Positions 49,720 to 61,462 of a DNA stretch of 64,000 nt are shown piece by piece. The notes beneath the pieces are model-generated. The model was given only the letters and a program-made list of their open reading frames with translations. It ran no database searches and had not been told where the DNA came from. The position numbers were made by a program, and so were the translations under genes. Source of the DNA: Arcuatula senhousia (Eukaryota > Mollusca > Bivalvia > Mytilida > Mytilidae); NCBI GenBank assembly GCA_963971305.1, contig OZ020313.1, forward strand, positions 20,099,260-20,163,259, given 5' to 3'. Numbering within the stretch: the stretch's first letter is position 1; the number at the start of each line of letters is the position of its first letter.

Positions 49720-50190
49720 TGCTGTGGAAATATTATTATTAAACACTTTAATGGTGAATACATGATATTACCCAAGAGTATTAAGTTTTTAACCACGAAT
49801 TCTAGTTTGATCCTGAATTTTATAGCAAATTTTAGGATCAAAACACTAAGAGACGAGTGACAATATTATCGTCAAAACTTACGAATATTTTCAATTAAAA
49901 AAATAACACAATCTAGTGCATATCAAAGTTTCCCTGAGTAGCTAAGCCCATTTCAAGTCTTGAGAAGTCTAAACATAAAATTTAAACTTGCTTCGTTATG
50001 GATAATGGAATCCCTTTGTAGCTCCGCTTAACCATAGAGATGTCTACAGGCGCGGCCCGCACCTCCTTAAATGTGAAAAATTGATTTTTTTCCCATGTAA
50101 TCAATCAAAAAAGGCCAAAATATTTTGCGCCTTGCTCCGCTCGGCAAATTCTAATACTTGCACCAACTTTAATCGAAAATCCTGGTAAGG
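49720..50190 (+). repeat. Direct repeat copy 1 (partner at 56980-57466)
   Basis: Shares atattattattaaacac, 'acatgatattacccaagagt' and 'gatgtctacaggcgcgg' in order with 56980-57466. The hAT-like terminal part (GGATTCAGGCCGAGGCGCAC in the partner) is deleted here. Confidence 0.85.
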
Positions 50191-50196
50191 TGAGTT

Positions 50197-51230
50197 TTAC
50201 GTATTTTTAGAGTTAAAGTACATTTCTTTTAGAAATAGACATATATCCTTAGTATCATATAGATTTTGGGGATTAAGTAGGAAACTAATAAACTTCTCCT
50301 CTGGTAGATTACTTTTATTTTCTAGGATACTTCTATAAGTATTCCTAACTTCTGATAGGCCCGAACATTGTAATACAAAATGAATATCATTTTCAACTTT
50401 AGTTTTACAATACACGCAGAATCTTTGATCCGCTAGAGTAGGGGGTTTACGGTACCTCCCAGTTTCAATGGCTAATGAGTGGGCACTTGTTCTAAGTTTA
50501 GTTAAGTTCGAACGTAGGTTTTTGTCAAAATTAAATACAATATACTTTTGTAGTTCAAAATTATTATGTATATTAATTAAAAAATCGAAGTTTTCCAGAG
50601 TCAGTTTCCTTTATGTGAGCTAACTGGTTGTTAACACCATCCACATAAAAAGACTTAATTTGATCTGTAAACTCTGCTGTTGATATGCCTAGTGTTTGTA
50701 GGTTGAATTTTCGTTTAATTTGAGTAATAAATTCTGGCCATGACGGAATATTCATACTCAAGAAAGTTTAATCTTCCTCATAAGCTGAATTTAAAATATC
50801 AAACACATTACTATTACGCATGTTATGCTGTAAGTTTTCAAGTCTGTTATAGTAATTAAACATTAACTTAAACATTTTAAAACAAATTGGATACAGTCCT
50901 AGTTCTGCATGTATAGCTAAGTTTGAAGTCTTGCCAAGAACACCAAGAATATTCCGTTCATGATCATGTTTTGCATTTTTTCAAAGAGCAATGTGTCTAG
51001 ATTTCGTATTTTGATTTTAAAATCTGACAGCCAAACCTCCGATCCGTAGATAATATCTTGTGTAATAATCGATTCATATAATTTCAGCCAGTTTTTGGCA
51101 GAAAGATTTTCTGCATTTGGAATTTTAGATTTTAGGCTAAAAAATGCTTTTCTTGCCTTTTCTGGTAAGTTTTCGGCTGCACCGGTTAACTTCCCGTTTG
51201 ATGAAAAGATTAAACCAAGGTATTTATACG
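50197..51230 (-). pseudogene. Non-LTR retrotransposon (LINE) reverse-transcriptase C-terminus, decayed
   Basis: Minus-strand translation in several frames gives consecutive LINE-like segments: YKYLGLIFSSNGKLTGAAEN and LPEKARKAFFSLKSK, DIIYGSEVWL, then after a frameshift LGVLGKTSNLAIHAELGLYP, then MNIPSWPEFITQIKRKF, TKLRTSAHSLAIETGRYRKP, and CVYCKTKVENDIHFVLQC (a zinc-knuckle-like Cys/His pattern) to the stop at 50197. At least two frameshifts and no polymerase core, so it is dead. The clade is not determined. Its upstream edge abuts the repeat at 51231. Confidence 0.8.
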
Positions 51231-51480
51231 CTCCTGAAGGGAGCATTAATGGTAGAAATGTCAATATTTTAGTTGTACTATGAGCTAAATTTTCCTTCAA
51301 CGTCCGGTTTAGCACGCGCTTGTTTTCCCGAACTTTCGGCGTCTTTTTAACGTTTTTATCTTTGAATGTTTTAGACGTCATTAAACGCTCACGTAACCCA
51401 CAAGAAAAGCTAGTTTGTTTTTATTTTCGAACAAAAATACAAAAAAATTAATTGAAACTTCGGGAGCGTAACAGGTTTTA
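51231..51480 (+). mobile_element. Small CGCTCCC...GGGAGCG element, copy 1
   Basis: Starts CGCTCCTGAAGGGAGC and ends 'cttcgggagcg', about 250 bp with internal 'ttttagttgtactatgagct' and 'ccttcaacgtccggt'. It interrupts the LINE copy. Other copies at 52191-52480 (same strand) and 52563-52812 (inverted). Confidence 0.7.
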
Positions 51481-52190
51481 CCTGCCTCATATTATTCTTT
51501 GACAATTTCTAAAAGGTTTGGTCCAATATAAAAATTCATGATTTTCAATTGCTCTCTGGTTCTTTGACAAAGTCATGACTTTAGTTTTCTTACATCAAGA
51601 CTCCATTGGCTACGCAGATGAAGTCTCTGAAAATATATATGATGCCGAAAATGGGAAAAAATCCATAATAAAATTCTACCATCACCTAGACACCTTAATT
51701 GCTTGAAACTTATCTGCATATATGCTTATATTCCTTTATTTTAATCTTTCACGCGCATTTATTTGATGCGTAATTTGAAAAATGTAAAGTCGTCTTGAGA
51801 ACTTTTTTTACCAACTTCGTTATCATCTGCAAGCAAGAGAAAATAACTCTGTTACAACTTCCTTTTAATTTTGTGTTTTCCCAAAACAACATGGTACATT
51901 TACAAAATTATAAAACATTCGCCCTAATATTTAAAATTAGATGAAATAAACTTTCAAAAGAAATGCTAAGATAAATATTCTTACATGATTTAAGTAGATT
52001 GTAGTCGGATGACATTGATTTTGGTCCCAATTGTTGGATATATGACCCTGTTCTACCAAAGATTGTTATTGTTGTTCGAAGACATTATATGAAATATGGA
52101 TATTCTAAAATAATGTTTTTTTTTTTTACTGTTTAGTACGCGTTGCAAAGGAGTAAAGGTCTTGTTCTTTGTTGGCCAATTTTCTGGATT

Positions 52191-52480
52191 TTTTTGGTAG
52201 AAATGTCAATATTCTAGTTGTACTATGGGCTAAATTTTCCTTCAACGTCCGGTAAATCACGCGCGGTTTCCCGGACTTTCTGCGTCTATTTAACGCTTTT
52301 TTCTTTGAATATTTCTGACGTCATTAAGCGCACAAAGGACCCACAAGAAAAGCTACTTTGTTTTTATTTTCGAATACGGCAAGAATTTGTTTCAATTAAT
52401 TGCCCACATTTGAAAACTTATTTAAGTTTGTAAAATATTTAAGGATACGTTCAAACTTCGGGAGCGTCACAGGTTTAACC
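52191..52480 (+). mobile_element. CGCTCCC...GGGAGCG element, copy 2 (left end missing)
   Basis: Begins at 'ggtagaaatgtcaatattct' directly after the 51-bp repeat (52140-52190) and ends 'cttcgggagcgtcacaggt'. It contains a longer middle than copy 1. Confidence 0.7.
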
Positions 52481-52562
52481 TGCATCATATTATCTTTGAA
52501 TGTCGTTATGGTTAGAAATTTTATATCGTGCATCCATAAACCAGGATATCAGCATATCAGCT

Positions 52563-52812
52563 TATAAAACCTGTTACGCTCCCGAGGTTTCAATTAATTT
52601 TTTTTTTGTTTGTTCGAAAATAAAAACAAACTAGCTTTTTTTGTGGGTTACGTGAGCGTTTAATGACGTCTAAAATTTTCAAAGATAAAAACGTTAAAAA
52701 GACGTCGGGAAAACAAGCGCGTGCTATACCGGACGTTGAAGGAAAATTCAGCTCATAGTACAACTAAAATATTGACATTTCTACCATTATAGCTCCCTTC
52801 GGGAGCGTATTA
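52563..52812 (-). mobile_element. CGCTCCC...GGGAGCG element, copy 3, inverted
   Basis: Runs from 'ctgttacgctcccgaggttt' to 'agctcccttcgggagcg', about 250 bp, the inverse of copy 1. Copies 2 and 3 face each other and can form a stem of roughly 200 bp. Confidence 0.75.
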
Positions 52813-53539
52813 AGCAGCTAGAAATCGTTGGAAACTGATGTTACAAAATGTATAATTTCAGCTCACCATCAATACATGTATATATATATTGTACATTATT
52901 TAGTACACGGAAAGTTGAACTATATGCCCCTTGTTTTTGTAGACCGTGGGGGGGGGGGGGAGTTCTGCATTCTAGCAAAATTTATTGCCTGGAACTTATG
53001 CAGTTAATAACGTCTGAAATTTTCAAATAAAATAGCATTAAAGATGAAAGATTGGGAAAACGAGTGCTTAACTGGACATTGAAGGAATAAGTAGACTATC
53101 CTGACCAGTGCTCAATAGTTTGCTCTGAATAAAACATGCAGCGCTGGAGTTGGTTGCTGGAATTTTGGTTTAGTTTCTTAGAAATACATGTAATGTGCAC
53201 ATTTAACATTTAAAACATTTTGAAAAGCTTCATTAGGATGTATTATAGAGGTTGACTTATTTAAGGATGTATTTTCTCTGAAAATTCTACAAATTTGACG
53301 GTAGGGTCCTTCCTACAGAGTTCGTGAAACTTAAAATTTCTTTGCCAGACATAGTTCTGCCAAAATGGAATCTTTGATTGGACCTAATTTTTTTTTACTG
53401 GTCCTGTCTACTACAACTTGTAAAAAAATTTCTAAAATTTTACCGGACTTGGGTCCAGTAAGTATGTTAAAAATGCTGGACCTGCTTAAATTTTACCAGT
53501 CAGGTCCGACAGGTCCGACACATTTCGCAAACTCTGTTC

Positions 53540-53773
53540 CTACCCCAAAATCTTGAGATCCTGTGGTTCATTTGACATTTGTTCATAAATATACAACCCG
53601 TCCGATTTAACTATGGACTTTCTATTGAAGTGTGCAAACACAACAATGAAAATTAAAGTCGTCATGAACAAGCCAATCGGTAACAAAAACCGTAAATCGT
53701 CACAGTAAGAAAAACCAACGTCAGCCAGACTATTCATCAATATCCAATCAGATTTAATGTTTGCACAACCCAT
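53540..53773 (-). CDS. Hypothetical 77-aa protein with one membrane segment (uncertain)
   Basis: ATG at 53773, stop at 53540. The peptide opens MGCANIKSDWILMNSL, has a hydrophobic stretch LLPIGLFMTTLIFIVVFAHF at about residues 30-49, then a polar tail (NRKSIVKSDGLYIYEQ...). No family recognised. No upstream or downstream exon could be tied to it. A partial inverted copy at 53809-53932 carries an extra base and an insertion that break the frame. It could be a small gene with a decayed inverted copy, or just the left arm of a foldback repeat. Confidence 0.3.
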   Translation of the reverse strand: MGCANIKSDWILMNSLADVGFSYCDDLRFLLPIGLFMTTLIFIVVFAHFNRKSIVKSDGLYIYEQMSNEPQDLKILG

Positions 53774-53932
53774 TTATTCAATCAATGTATTTTTTATGTC
53801 ATCAAATGTAACGATTTGTGGTTTTTCTTAACGATTGGCTTTGTTCATGACGATGTAAATTTTCATTGTTGTGTTTGCACACTTCACTTAACGCTACAAT
53901 CGACAGTCCATAGTTAAATCGGACGGGTTGTA
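53592..53932. repeat. 341-bp inverted repeat (foldback), arms about 115-125 bp
   Basis: TACAACCCGTCCGATTTAAC at 53592 pairs with the inverse at 53932; the arms also share 'gtgtgcaaacacaacaatga' and 'gtcatgaacaa.gccaatcg'. The central spacer is about 100 bp. The left arm overlaps the 77-aa ORF. Confidence 0.85.
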
Positions 53933-54347
53933 TGCAACAACGAGGAGTGGAACTTCATATATATGCGATAAAAAATCTTGAGAAATCAAAATTGTCATCC
54001 TGTTACCCAATTATCGAGCACTGGTAGGGTTACATGGCATTTTTAGCTTTTTTGGCTCACTGACTTCCATTGGCCACTATGTTCCAGCAAAAACATATTT
54101 GAAAATTCTTTTGTGATGATTTTGTCCCTTAAATGACTGACTAGGAAATACAAACATGGTTTCAATTTAGAGCTTGGCAAAAATGAGAAATTTACGAAAA
54201 TGTTGTCAAAATTATCGAGCACTGGTCAGTTGAGTCTATTGACATCTCTAGCAGTATCGCTTCCGTCCGTAGTGTATTAGAGATATGCAATTGAAACAAG
54301 TGTCTATCTATAATGACCTGTTATATTTCTTTTTTTTTCATTTTCAG

Positions 54348-56047
54348 GGTGCACACAAGACTTTTAGAATAAAAATGAAGCTTGCTAAGAAGCAGAAACA
54401 AAACAGACCTGTTCCCCAGTGGGTTAGACTTAAAACTGGTAACACAATCAGGTAAATTACAAATTTCATATACTGTAGATTCATTTATTTTCATGGTTTG
54501 ATCAGAATTGAGCAGTTCATTGGTTGTTAAATTTGTGGTTTTTAAGTCGGCAGCATACAGATCAATGTTAAATTTTCTTTTCGTGGGGTATCAAATTTCT
54601 TGGTTCAAAGCCACCCATAAAAACCACGCAAATTGATACCCAACGAATAATAATGAAACCACAGCACATGTATCTTGTTTTCCTGTCTAAATGAATGATG
54701 TAAAGACATTTCGTAGAAACAAACAAATTAATGAATCCAACTTACGTTAGTCATTAGAGTATCTGGCTGTCATACATGTTTATGTACATGGCCTAGGATC
54801 ATCAAACATGGTATATGACTGCATGGGGTACAGGAATAGCTGCAATATAGTTTAAAATAGGTTTGCATCCAAATGAAATTAAGTGCAGTTTTCTGTAAGA
54901 ATCGGGCAAAATTGAAAATGTTTGAATCATGATTTTAAAAACACACAGTTTTGACAATGCATTGTCATTCAAATAGACGATAAAGAGATGTGGAATAAGT
55001 GTATGCGACACAACCAAGATTAAAGAAACGGCAATTTTAAAAAATCACAATGGAAAACAGCCAGCAGTCTTCAACATAGCCTTCTAATGAAGAAACAATC
55101 ATTAGTTGTCATCTCCAGTGTCAGAGGATGGAGAAAAATTTCTGTTACAATGATAGGGATTTAGTATAACTTGACACGAGTTATCTCCCTTGGATCCAAA
55201 TTTTATATGCATTTCAACCAAAATATATCTCAAATTTCTGACACTTTTGAGTAGTGCCAATGCATTTTTTGTTACTTTTTAAGCATTTTGAACAGTATTT
55301 TGAAGTCAAACTTGTGTGTTTTTTAAATCATCACTCATTGCCTGATTCTTACAGAGAATAGCACTTAAGTCAGTACAAGACTATGTATATTTTCCTCATG
55401 ATTGTTGCAATCAACATGTATAGTGCATATTTATTGCAGATAAGGGGATAACACGGTTGATGTTTGAATTGATTGCTCCGATTCACTATTTTAGCATACT
55501 ATTTAGACGGTTGATCATGCAAACATTTTTTTGTTTACATAGGTCTTGCATGTAAATATCTCTTATGAAATGTGGCTAAGGCAATAAATTTACATACACA
55601 GTAAAACATGTTATTATTTGAATCTGAAATTATTTTGTACTTTGGAAAATTTATGTCAAGGCTTATGAGTGGACAAACCTGTACTAAGGGGGTTAGTCAT
55701 GCTGGCATGGCTAAAGGGGGTTAGTTAGTTCACATGTAAATTGCTACAATACCAACCCAAACCATAAGCCATGCCATTATGACTAACCCCCTTAGTTGGG
55801 GTTAGTCTAACTTGGAAATCTTTTTTTTTTTCCAAGATCCAAAATAATTCCAGATTCAATTAATACTTTGTTGTACGTAGTTCTTTGTTAAGTTGCAGTA
55901 TGTCATTTATTAGTGAAAATATACATTATTCATGTTTTCTATAATTATTTAATAGATATTCATTTAATGTACATAAACAAAATTAACTTGTTTTACAGGT
56001 ATAATGCTAAGAGGAGACACTGGAGGAGGACCAAGCTAAAGATGTAA
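54348..56047 (+). CDS. RPL39: Ribosomal protein eL39 (RPL39), exons 2 and 3
   Basis: Exon 2 is 54348-54451 (acceptor ttttcag, donor CAATCAG|gtaaat) and encodes [20 protein letters not shown] then [14 protein letters not shown]; exon 3 is 55999-56047 (acceptor ttttacag) and encodes [15 protein letters not shown] and TAA. Together they give 50 residues from the Gly onward, the whole eL39 protein except the first Met (eL39 is about 51 aa). eL39 lines the nascent-peptide exit tunnel of the large ribosomal subunit. The initiating exon must end in ATG (or ATG plus whole codons); I could not place it between the acceptor and the neighbouring repeats. Confidence 0.95.
54471..54665. mobile_element. 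MITE, TACTGTRGATT family, in RPL39 intron
   Basis: Left TACTGTAGATTCATTTATTT, right ...AATGAAACCACAGCA; internal TCGTGGGGTATCAAATT and its inverse AATTGATACCCAACGA. It starts 20 bp after the exon 2 donor. Same family as 35813-36014. Confidence 0.7.
54984..55085 (+). repeat. SINE-like repeat copy in RPL39 intron
   Basis: 'gatgtggaataagtgtatgc' then 'gacacaaccaagattaaaga' and 'acagccagcagtcttcaaca'. Close to the copy at about 57951-58080 and more distant from 27669-27783 and 61826-61960. No pol III boxes were convincing. Confidence 0.55.
55683..55796. mobile_element. Palindromic MITE-like repeat in RPL39 intron
   Basis: ACTAAGGGGGTTAGTCATGC at 55683 pairs with the inverted CATTATGACTAACCCCCTTAGT ending at 55796; GGCATGGCT pairs with AGCCATGCC inside. 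A second GGGGGTTAGTTAG block lies within. Confidence 0.75.
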
Positions 56048-56979
56048 ATGATAGACAGATATTGGTTGGAGTAACAGAAAAGAAACATTACAAGCTTTTT
56101 CATCATAGATGGTTAATGATCATTTTGATGCTTCAATTAAATCTGTCCAAAGTAAAAAAAAGGGGAAAAAAAATCTGTTGTTTTCATTCATTTAAACATG
56201 ATAAGCATGGTAAAGAAAAGCAGTGGCGGATCCAGAGGGGGGGCACAGGGGGCACGTGCCCCCCCACTTGACCTCTTCAAAAATAAAATTAGGCCTATAA
56301 TTACATGATCATAATCCACCACTTTCTTATCCAAACATAAAACAATTAACACAACTTGTATATATCCTGTCCTTTTGTTTATCAATTGATTTATGGCTTA
56401 ACTGTTACCAGATGTGATTTTTACAGGTACATGAAATTGGATACCTGTTGATACATGTATATGCATATCTTAACTGTTTACATGTATATGACAGGGCAAA
56501 AGCTACATGTATACAATTGTGTTCTTTATAGAAAAAAAATAATGATGAAATAGAGAAAATAATTCATCGGTTTAATTCTTTGTTTGTATTTTTTCTTTAA
56601 TAATTAGTGTTTAAATAACAGTGAAATCAGTGTGAGTATTTGCTTAAAAACAATTTTGATATTATTTATGTTTTATTTTTATGGGAATTGAAACAATATA
56701 AACTGGAATCTTATAGTAAAATTGAACCTACATGCAATTATTTAATGAATGACGTCTTTGATTGACAAATCTTGTTTATGAAACAAAAGGTTTAGGAGGT
56801 TTTATTGACCAGAGCACTGGTGCATCCCATGCGCTTACATGGTTAGAAAATATTATCATTTCCTATTTCATCATCGTGTTGCATGCCCCCAAGTTCCAAT
56901 AAAAAAAATAAATGGTTGCTTACTCTGGAGGATTTTAATTGGACCAACTTGAATGTAATGGAGCAGCCGCTAAGTTTGC
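56048..56979. other. RPL39 3' flank with a GGCGGATCC-type element end
   Basis: 56221-56275 has CAGTGGCGGATCCAGAGG with a G run, a CACGTGCC centre and a C run, the end of a hAT-like non-autonomous element. A possible poly(A) signal is aataaa at about 56282, but the true RPL39 cleavage site cannot be fixed from sequence. Confidence 0.4.
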
Positions 56980-57466
56980 TGTCGAAATATTATTATTAAA
57001 CACCTTAATGGTGAATACATGATATTACCCAAGAGTATTAAGTTTTTAACCACAAATTCTAGTTTGATCCTGAATTTTATAGCAAATTTAAAGATCAAAA
57101 CAGTAAGAGACGATTGACAATATTATCAAAATTTTCAATTAAAAGATAACACAAGCTAGTGCATATAAAAAATTCCCTGAGTAGCTAAACCGATTTCAAT
57201 TCTTTAGAAGTCTAAACATAAAATTTTAACTTGCTTCGTTATGGGTAATGGAATCCCTTTGAAGCTTCGCTTAACCATAGAGATGTCTACAGGCGCGGAT
57301 TCAGGCCGAGGCGCACCCGGCCCGCACCCCCTTAAATGTGAAAAATATGATTTTTTCCCATGAAATCAATCAAAAAAAGGCCAAAAATGTTCGCGCCTCG
57401 CTCCGCTCGGCAAATTATAATACCTGCACCCACTCTAATCGAAAATCCTGGATCCGTGCCTGGTCT
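56980..57466 (+). repeat. Direct repeat copy 2, containing a hAT-like element at about 57292-57462
   Basis: Partner of 49720-50190. The inner element has ends CAGGCGCGGATTCAGG and CCTGGATCCGTGCCTG, with GTCTA on both sides as a possible short target duplication. Non-coding. Confidence 0.7.
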
Positions 57467-57508
57467 AAGGAGCTACATTATTGCAGCTACATGCCCCTTT
57501 ATGCAGAC

Positions 57509-57537
57509 ATAGACCTGTATATTAAATACAGGTCTAT
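57509..57537. repeat. Perfect 12-bp stem hairpin
   Basis: ATAGACCTGTAT / ATACAGGTCTAT with a five-base loop. It lies between two GGATCC-type element ends (57445 and 57615). Confidence 0.8.
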
Positions 57538-57950
57538 GGTGCAGCATACGGAGACGTGAAAAAAACAGGACCTTTCAAAAATTTTCACTTGTGCCCCCCC
57601 ACCCAAGTCAATCCTGGATCCGCCCCTGAAAAGAATGTACAATTCGGAACAAAACAAGCTGATTTGTAGTTTGACACTTTGTACATGTTGTTGTCCCACA
57701 TTTTACAAAAGCTGGGTGTAATTATCCTGCTCTCTTTCTTGATGGATAGAAGTTCATGTGCTTACACTAATAAAAGCTAATGAGAAAAGAAGGTCAAAAG
57801 AGTGAGGTCATGGTAACCAGTTTTGAAATGTTAAGAGTGAAATTGGTTTTGAAGGCCTTGATAGATTTCATGAATCTTACACACATTAAAGCTGTTGAGG
57901 TAATGAAGAAACCTGTTGATTTTTTTTATGCCAAGGTCACACATTTTAAA

Positions 57951-58080
57951 GAGATGTTGAATAAGTTTACTCGACACAACCAACATTAAAGAAACATCAA
58001 TTTAAAAAATCACAATGGAAAACAGCCAGCAGTCTTCAACATGACCAGAGGTCACTGCTCACTGTCTTGCATTGTCCCAA
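57951..58080 (+). repeat. SINE-like repeat copy
   Basis: 'gatgttgaataagtttactc', 'gacacaaccaacattaaaga' and 'acagccagcagtcttcaaca', in the same order as the copy in the RPL39 intron. Confidence 0.55.
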
Positions 58081-58277
58081 GACTAAAAATACAATACATA
58101 AAATTCAAAGCCTTTTGATATTGGGGTCAATAGATCACAAGTTTTCTAACTTTTGACATGGATACCTGTCATTCATTTCAAGTGAAATCCAAGGATTTTT
58201 TTTTTTAGATTTTGAGATGAATTGTAAAAATCATATTTCAAATTAGTGAAATCCAGCTGCTAACATATTAAAATCAT

Positions 58278-59174
58278 GTCTCCCCTATTTTGGTGGAGAA
58301 AAATGTTTTTACAAAGTTTGTCAGCACAACTCCTCTGAAACTACTGAGCCAAGTTCAGTTTGGTATGTAGGAAGGACACCATGTGTAGCTGTGCATATAA
58401 CTAGGGAATTTTTATACTCAAATTTTTGTGGGAGTTGCAGGGATTGGGAAGGCAGTGGGGCACTGTCTATTATAGCACATGGAAAGTTAAAATGGTCCCC
58501 TTACAAAACTTTTTTTTTATATGATAAAAAATGGCCCCATGAAAGAAGAAATGGTTAGCACCACCCTTCAAGATCCCTGGAGGTATGGCCCTTTTAACTT
58601 AGAAATTTTGCTGAAAATCCTCATTTATCATTTTGTCGGCGCAACTTCTGTGAAAAAACTTAATTCAATTCAACAAAACTTGGTACATTTATGTTTGAAG
58701 GACACCATATTACCAGGAAATTTTTTGTTGGAGTTGTGGCCCTTTGAAATTAGAAATTTGCGGAAAAATTCTCATTTATAATCTCCTCTGAAACAGCAAA
58801 ACTTGGTTTGAAGGAAGAACACCATATGAAGTTTTGCATATTACAAGGAAATTTTTATTGTCAAATTTTAGTGAAAGTTGTGCCCCTTTGAACTTGAAAA
58901 TCTGAAACTTGGTACATTTGAAAGACACCATATGTTGTTGTGTATATTACCAGGAAATTTTTATCCTCAGTTTTTATGGGAGTTATATGGCTCTTTTAAC
59001 TTAGAAATTTGCAGAAAATCTTCTCTTATCACTTTGTCAGCACAACTCAACCGAATTCAATGAAACTTGGTATGTTGGAAGGACACCGTGGCCCTATTTA
59101 GTTGTGCATATTTACCAGGAAATTTTGATCCTCAAATTTTTATGGGATTTATAAACTTGTAATATGGGGGAGAC
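58278..59174. mobile_element. Helitron-like element, GTCTCCCC family, decayed
   Basis: Left GTCTCCCCTATTTTGGTGGAG (58278), right GGGGGAGAC ending at 59174. Core units ('aacttggta.gt.gaaggaca', 'accaggaaattttt.tcctca') correspond to the inverse of the 22211-23570 units. Open frames inside are repeat translations. Confidence 0.6.
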
Positions 59175-59207
59175 AGGCCAAAACAAACTTTGATAATTTT
59201 TTGTCTT

Positions 59208-61070
59208 GTCTTGCCTGTGACGAATAGACTAGACATAGGTATTACTTTCTGTCTGGTAAACTTTTTTGTAATTGAATTACTTGAAAAGTATTCCCACTTT
59301 TTGTATTTATGAGTTACCTCCCATTTGCAGATTTATCTTCTCTTTCCAGAAGGTATTTTATACTAGTTACAGTAAGTTACTGTGGGAAAATTTAAATTTA
59401 TCTGCATTTATTTTTTAGTTGGTCCAAAAAAATTCTAAAAGTTAATTAAAGTTATTTTCAAAAATGTATTTAACATGTTTACCTAATCTAACTAGGTCCA
59501 AAAAGTCCATTTAATAATTTATGAAAAATTAAAACCTAATTTTTCCCATTCAACCTATCGTAATGGAGGATAGCTCTTGCAAATGGGAGATAACTCACTA
59601 ATTACGAAAATATGGAATAATAGCTAGACATCTGATATTTGGTATGCAGACAGTTCAGATTATGGTCATATGCAATTGACACCATGGTGTGTGACCCTGA
59701 CCCCATTGTCACGCTCCAGTGACTCTGTGAACTTAGGTCTTTTTCAAACTCAAAACTTCTTTGTAAGACTTGTGAAAAATGAATAATAACAAGGCATCTT
59801 TTATTTGTAATACAGACAGTTCAGGTTATGGTCTACGCAACGGTCACCATGCCTTGTAACCCTGACCTCATTTTCATGCTCTAGTGACTCTGTGATCTTA
59901 GGTCTTTTTTTCAAACCGATAACTTCTTTGTAAGACCTTTGTGGAAAATGAATTTCTTGACAAGTATAATAGCTAGGCATCTGATATTAGGGATACAAAC
60001 AGTTTAGGTTATGGTCTACGCAACTGTAACCCTGACCCCATTTTCACACTCCAGTGACTCTGTCAACTTAGGTCTATTTCAGACCGAAAACTTCTTTGTA
60101 AGACTTTTGTGAAAAATGAATTTCCTCAAAAGTATAATAGCAAAGCATCTGGTAATTGGTAAACAGACAGTTCAGGTTATGGTCTACGCAACTGTCACCA
60201 TGCCTTGTAACCCTGACCTCATTTTCACTCTTCAGTGACTATTTTTTCAGGCTGTAAAAGTCTTTATTAGACTTTTGTGGAAAATGAATTTCTTAAAAAA
60301 ATTATAACAGCTAGGCATCTGATCTTTAGAATATCGATAAATTAAATAAGGGTTTTTGAGTCCGTCACCATGTCATCTGACCTTGACCTCATTTCTACAC
60401 TAAATGACTGCTGAGACAATAATTAAATATTCGATAATAATTCGATATAATTTTCTCAGATGACTGTTAATAATGTTTGGGTATTTTTTTTTGTTCAGTC
60501 TTAATTATTATTCCTGCTTCGTAGAAGTGGGGATATACTGGTTTACCTCTGTCCGTCTGCAACATAACTTTCCTAACAGTTTTCTCAGCAACTCAGAAAT
60601 TTGGTACATGTATATGAGTTCCTTTATCGCGAGAACCAAAATTGGGTATGTCGGTCGTCTACTTCCCGTTCACCGACATAGTTACTAGTAAATTGTTGAA
60701 AATTTTCGTAACATTTTTCTCAGCACCTATATATCACAGTGACTTGAAATTTGGTATATGAGGTCCTTTATTGCGAGTACCAAAATTAGGTCTGTCGAAT
60801 ATCTTCTTCCTGTTAACCAACTTAGTCAATTTTCAACATTACTAGTCAATTGTTGAAAATTTTCGTAACATTTTTTCTCAGCAACTACATATCACTGTGA
60901 CCTGAAATTTGGTATATATATATATACAGATTCCTTGTCTTAAGCCTGTTTCTCAAAGACTTCAGACTATGATATCTAGAATCATTTTGGTTGACCTACA
61001 GGAAAATGTCTAGAATTTATGAATGAATAGTCGAACAACTAGGTATTCCGATGGTGACAGCAGGCGAGAC
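59208..61070. mobile_element. Helitron-like element, GTCTCGYCTG family, with a nested repeat at about 60500-60950
   Basis: Left GTCTTGCCTG (59208), right CAGGCGAGAC (ending 61070). About four units of about 180 bp ('cagttcaggttatggtctac' recurring near 59816, 59998 and 60170). From about 60500 a different repeat ('tcctgcttcgtagaagtggg', 'aaatttggtatatga') is embedded. Confidence 0.6.
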
Positions 61071-61159
61071 ATACTTTAGTGTTAACTATTGTTATTGTTC
61101 TATTAACATTGATGTTTATCAGTAACTTCATTTACTTAGCACTCGATGTACAAAGCTAA

Positions 61160-61462
61160 TGTACAAAGTTTTATTGAGGCCTGGGTAGCCGTTGATCAAT
61201 TACTGGGTCGTTTCCTGCATTGCACTCGGCAAACAAATGACTTGCACACACGTGGTCTGTATGTGATAAGTTGATGAGTTGTCGTTGAGTTGTCTGCCTA
61301 AGGTCAGTGGTGTCCTCTACCATGCCCTGTATGATCCATGTGTGTCAATATGGGCCTAAAGCCCTAACATCCACCTGCAAGGTTTTATGACATCTTGCAC
61401 CAGGTAAGGTGGGTCTTTGCTGTTGTCGATGTTCAACGTCTCGCTCATGGTCACACTATTGT
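61160..61462 (-). other. GC-richer island with ORF start and AATAAA on the minus strand (unknown)
   Basis: On the minus strand, ATG near 61449 opens a 30-codon frame (MSETLNIDNSKDPPYLVQDV...), and an AATAAA follows near 61170. Base composition is clearly richer in G/C than the flanks. No family recognised; it could be a retroelement remnant or a short non-coding transcript. Confidence 0.25.
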
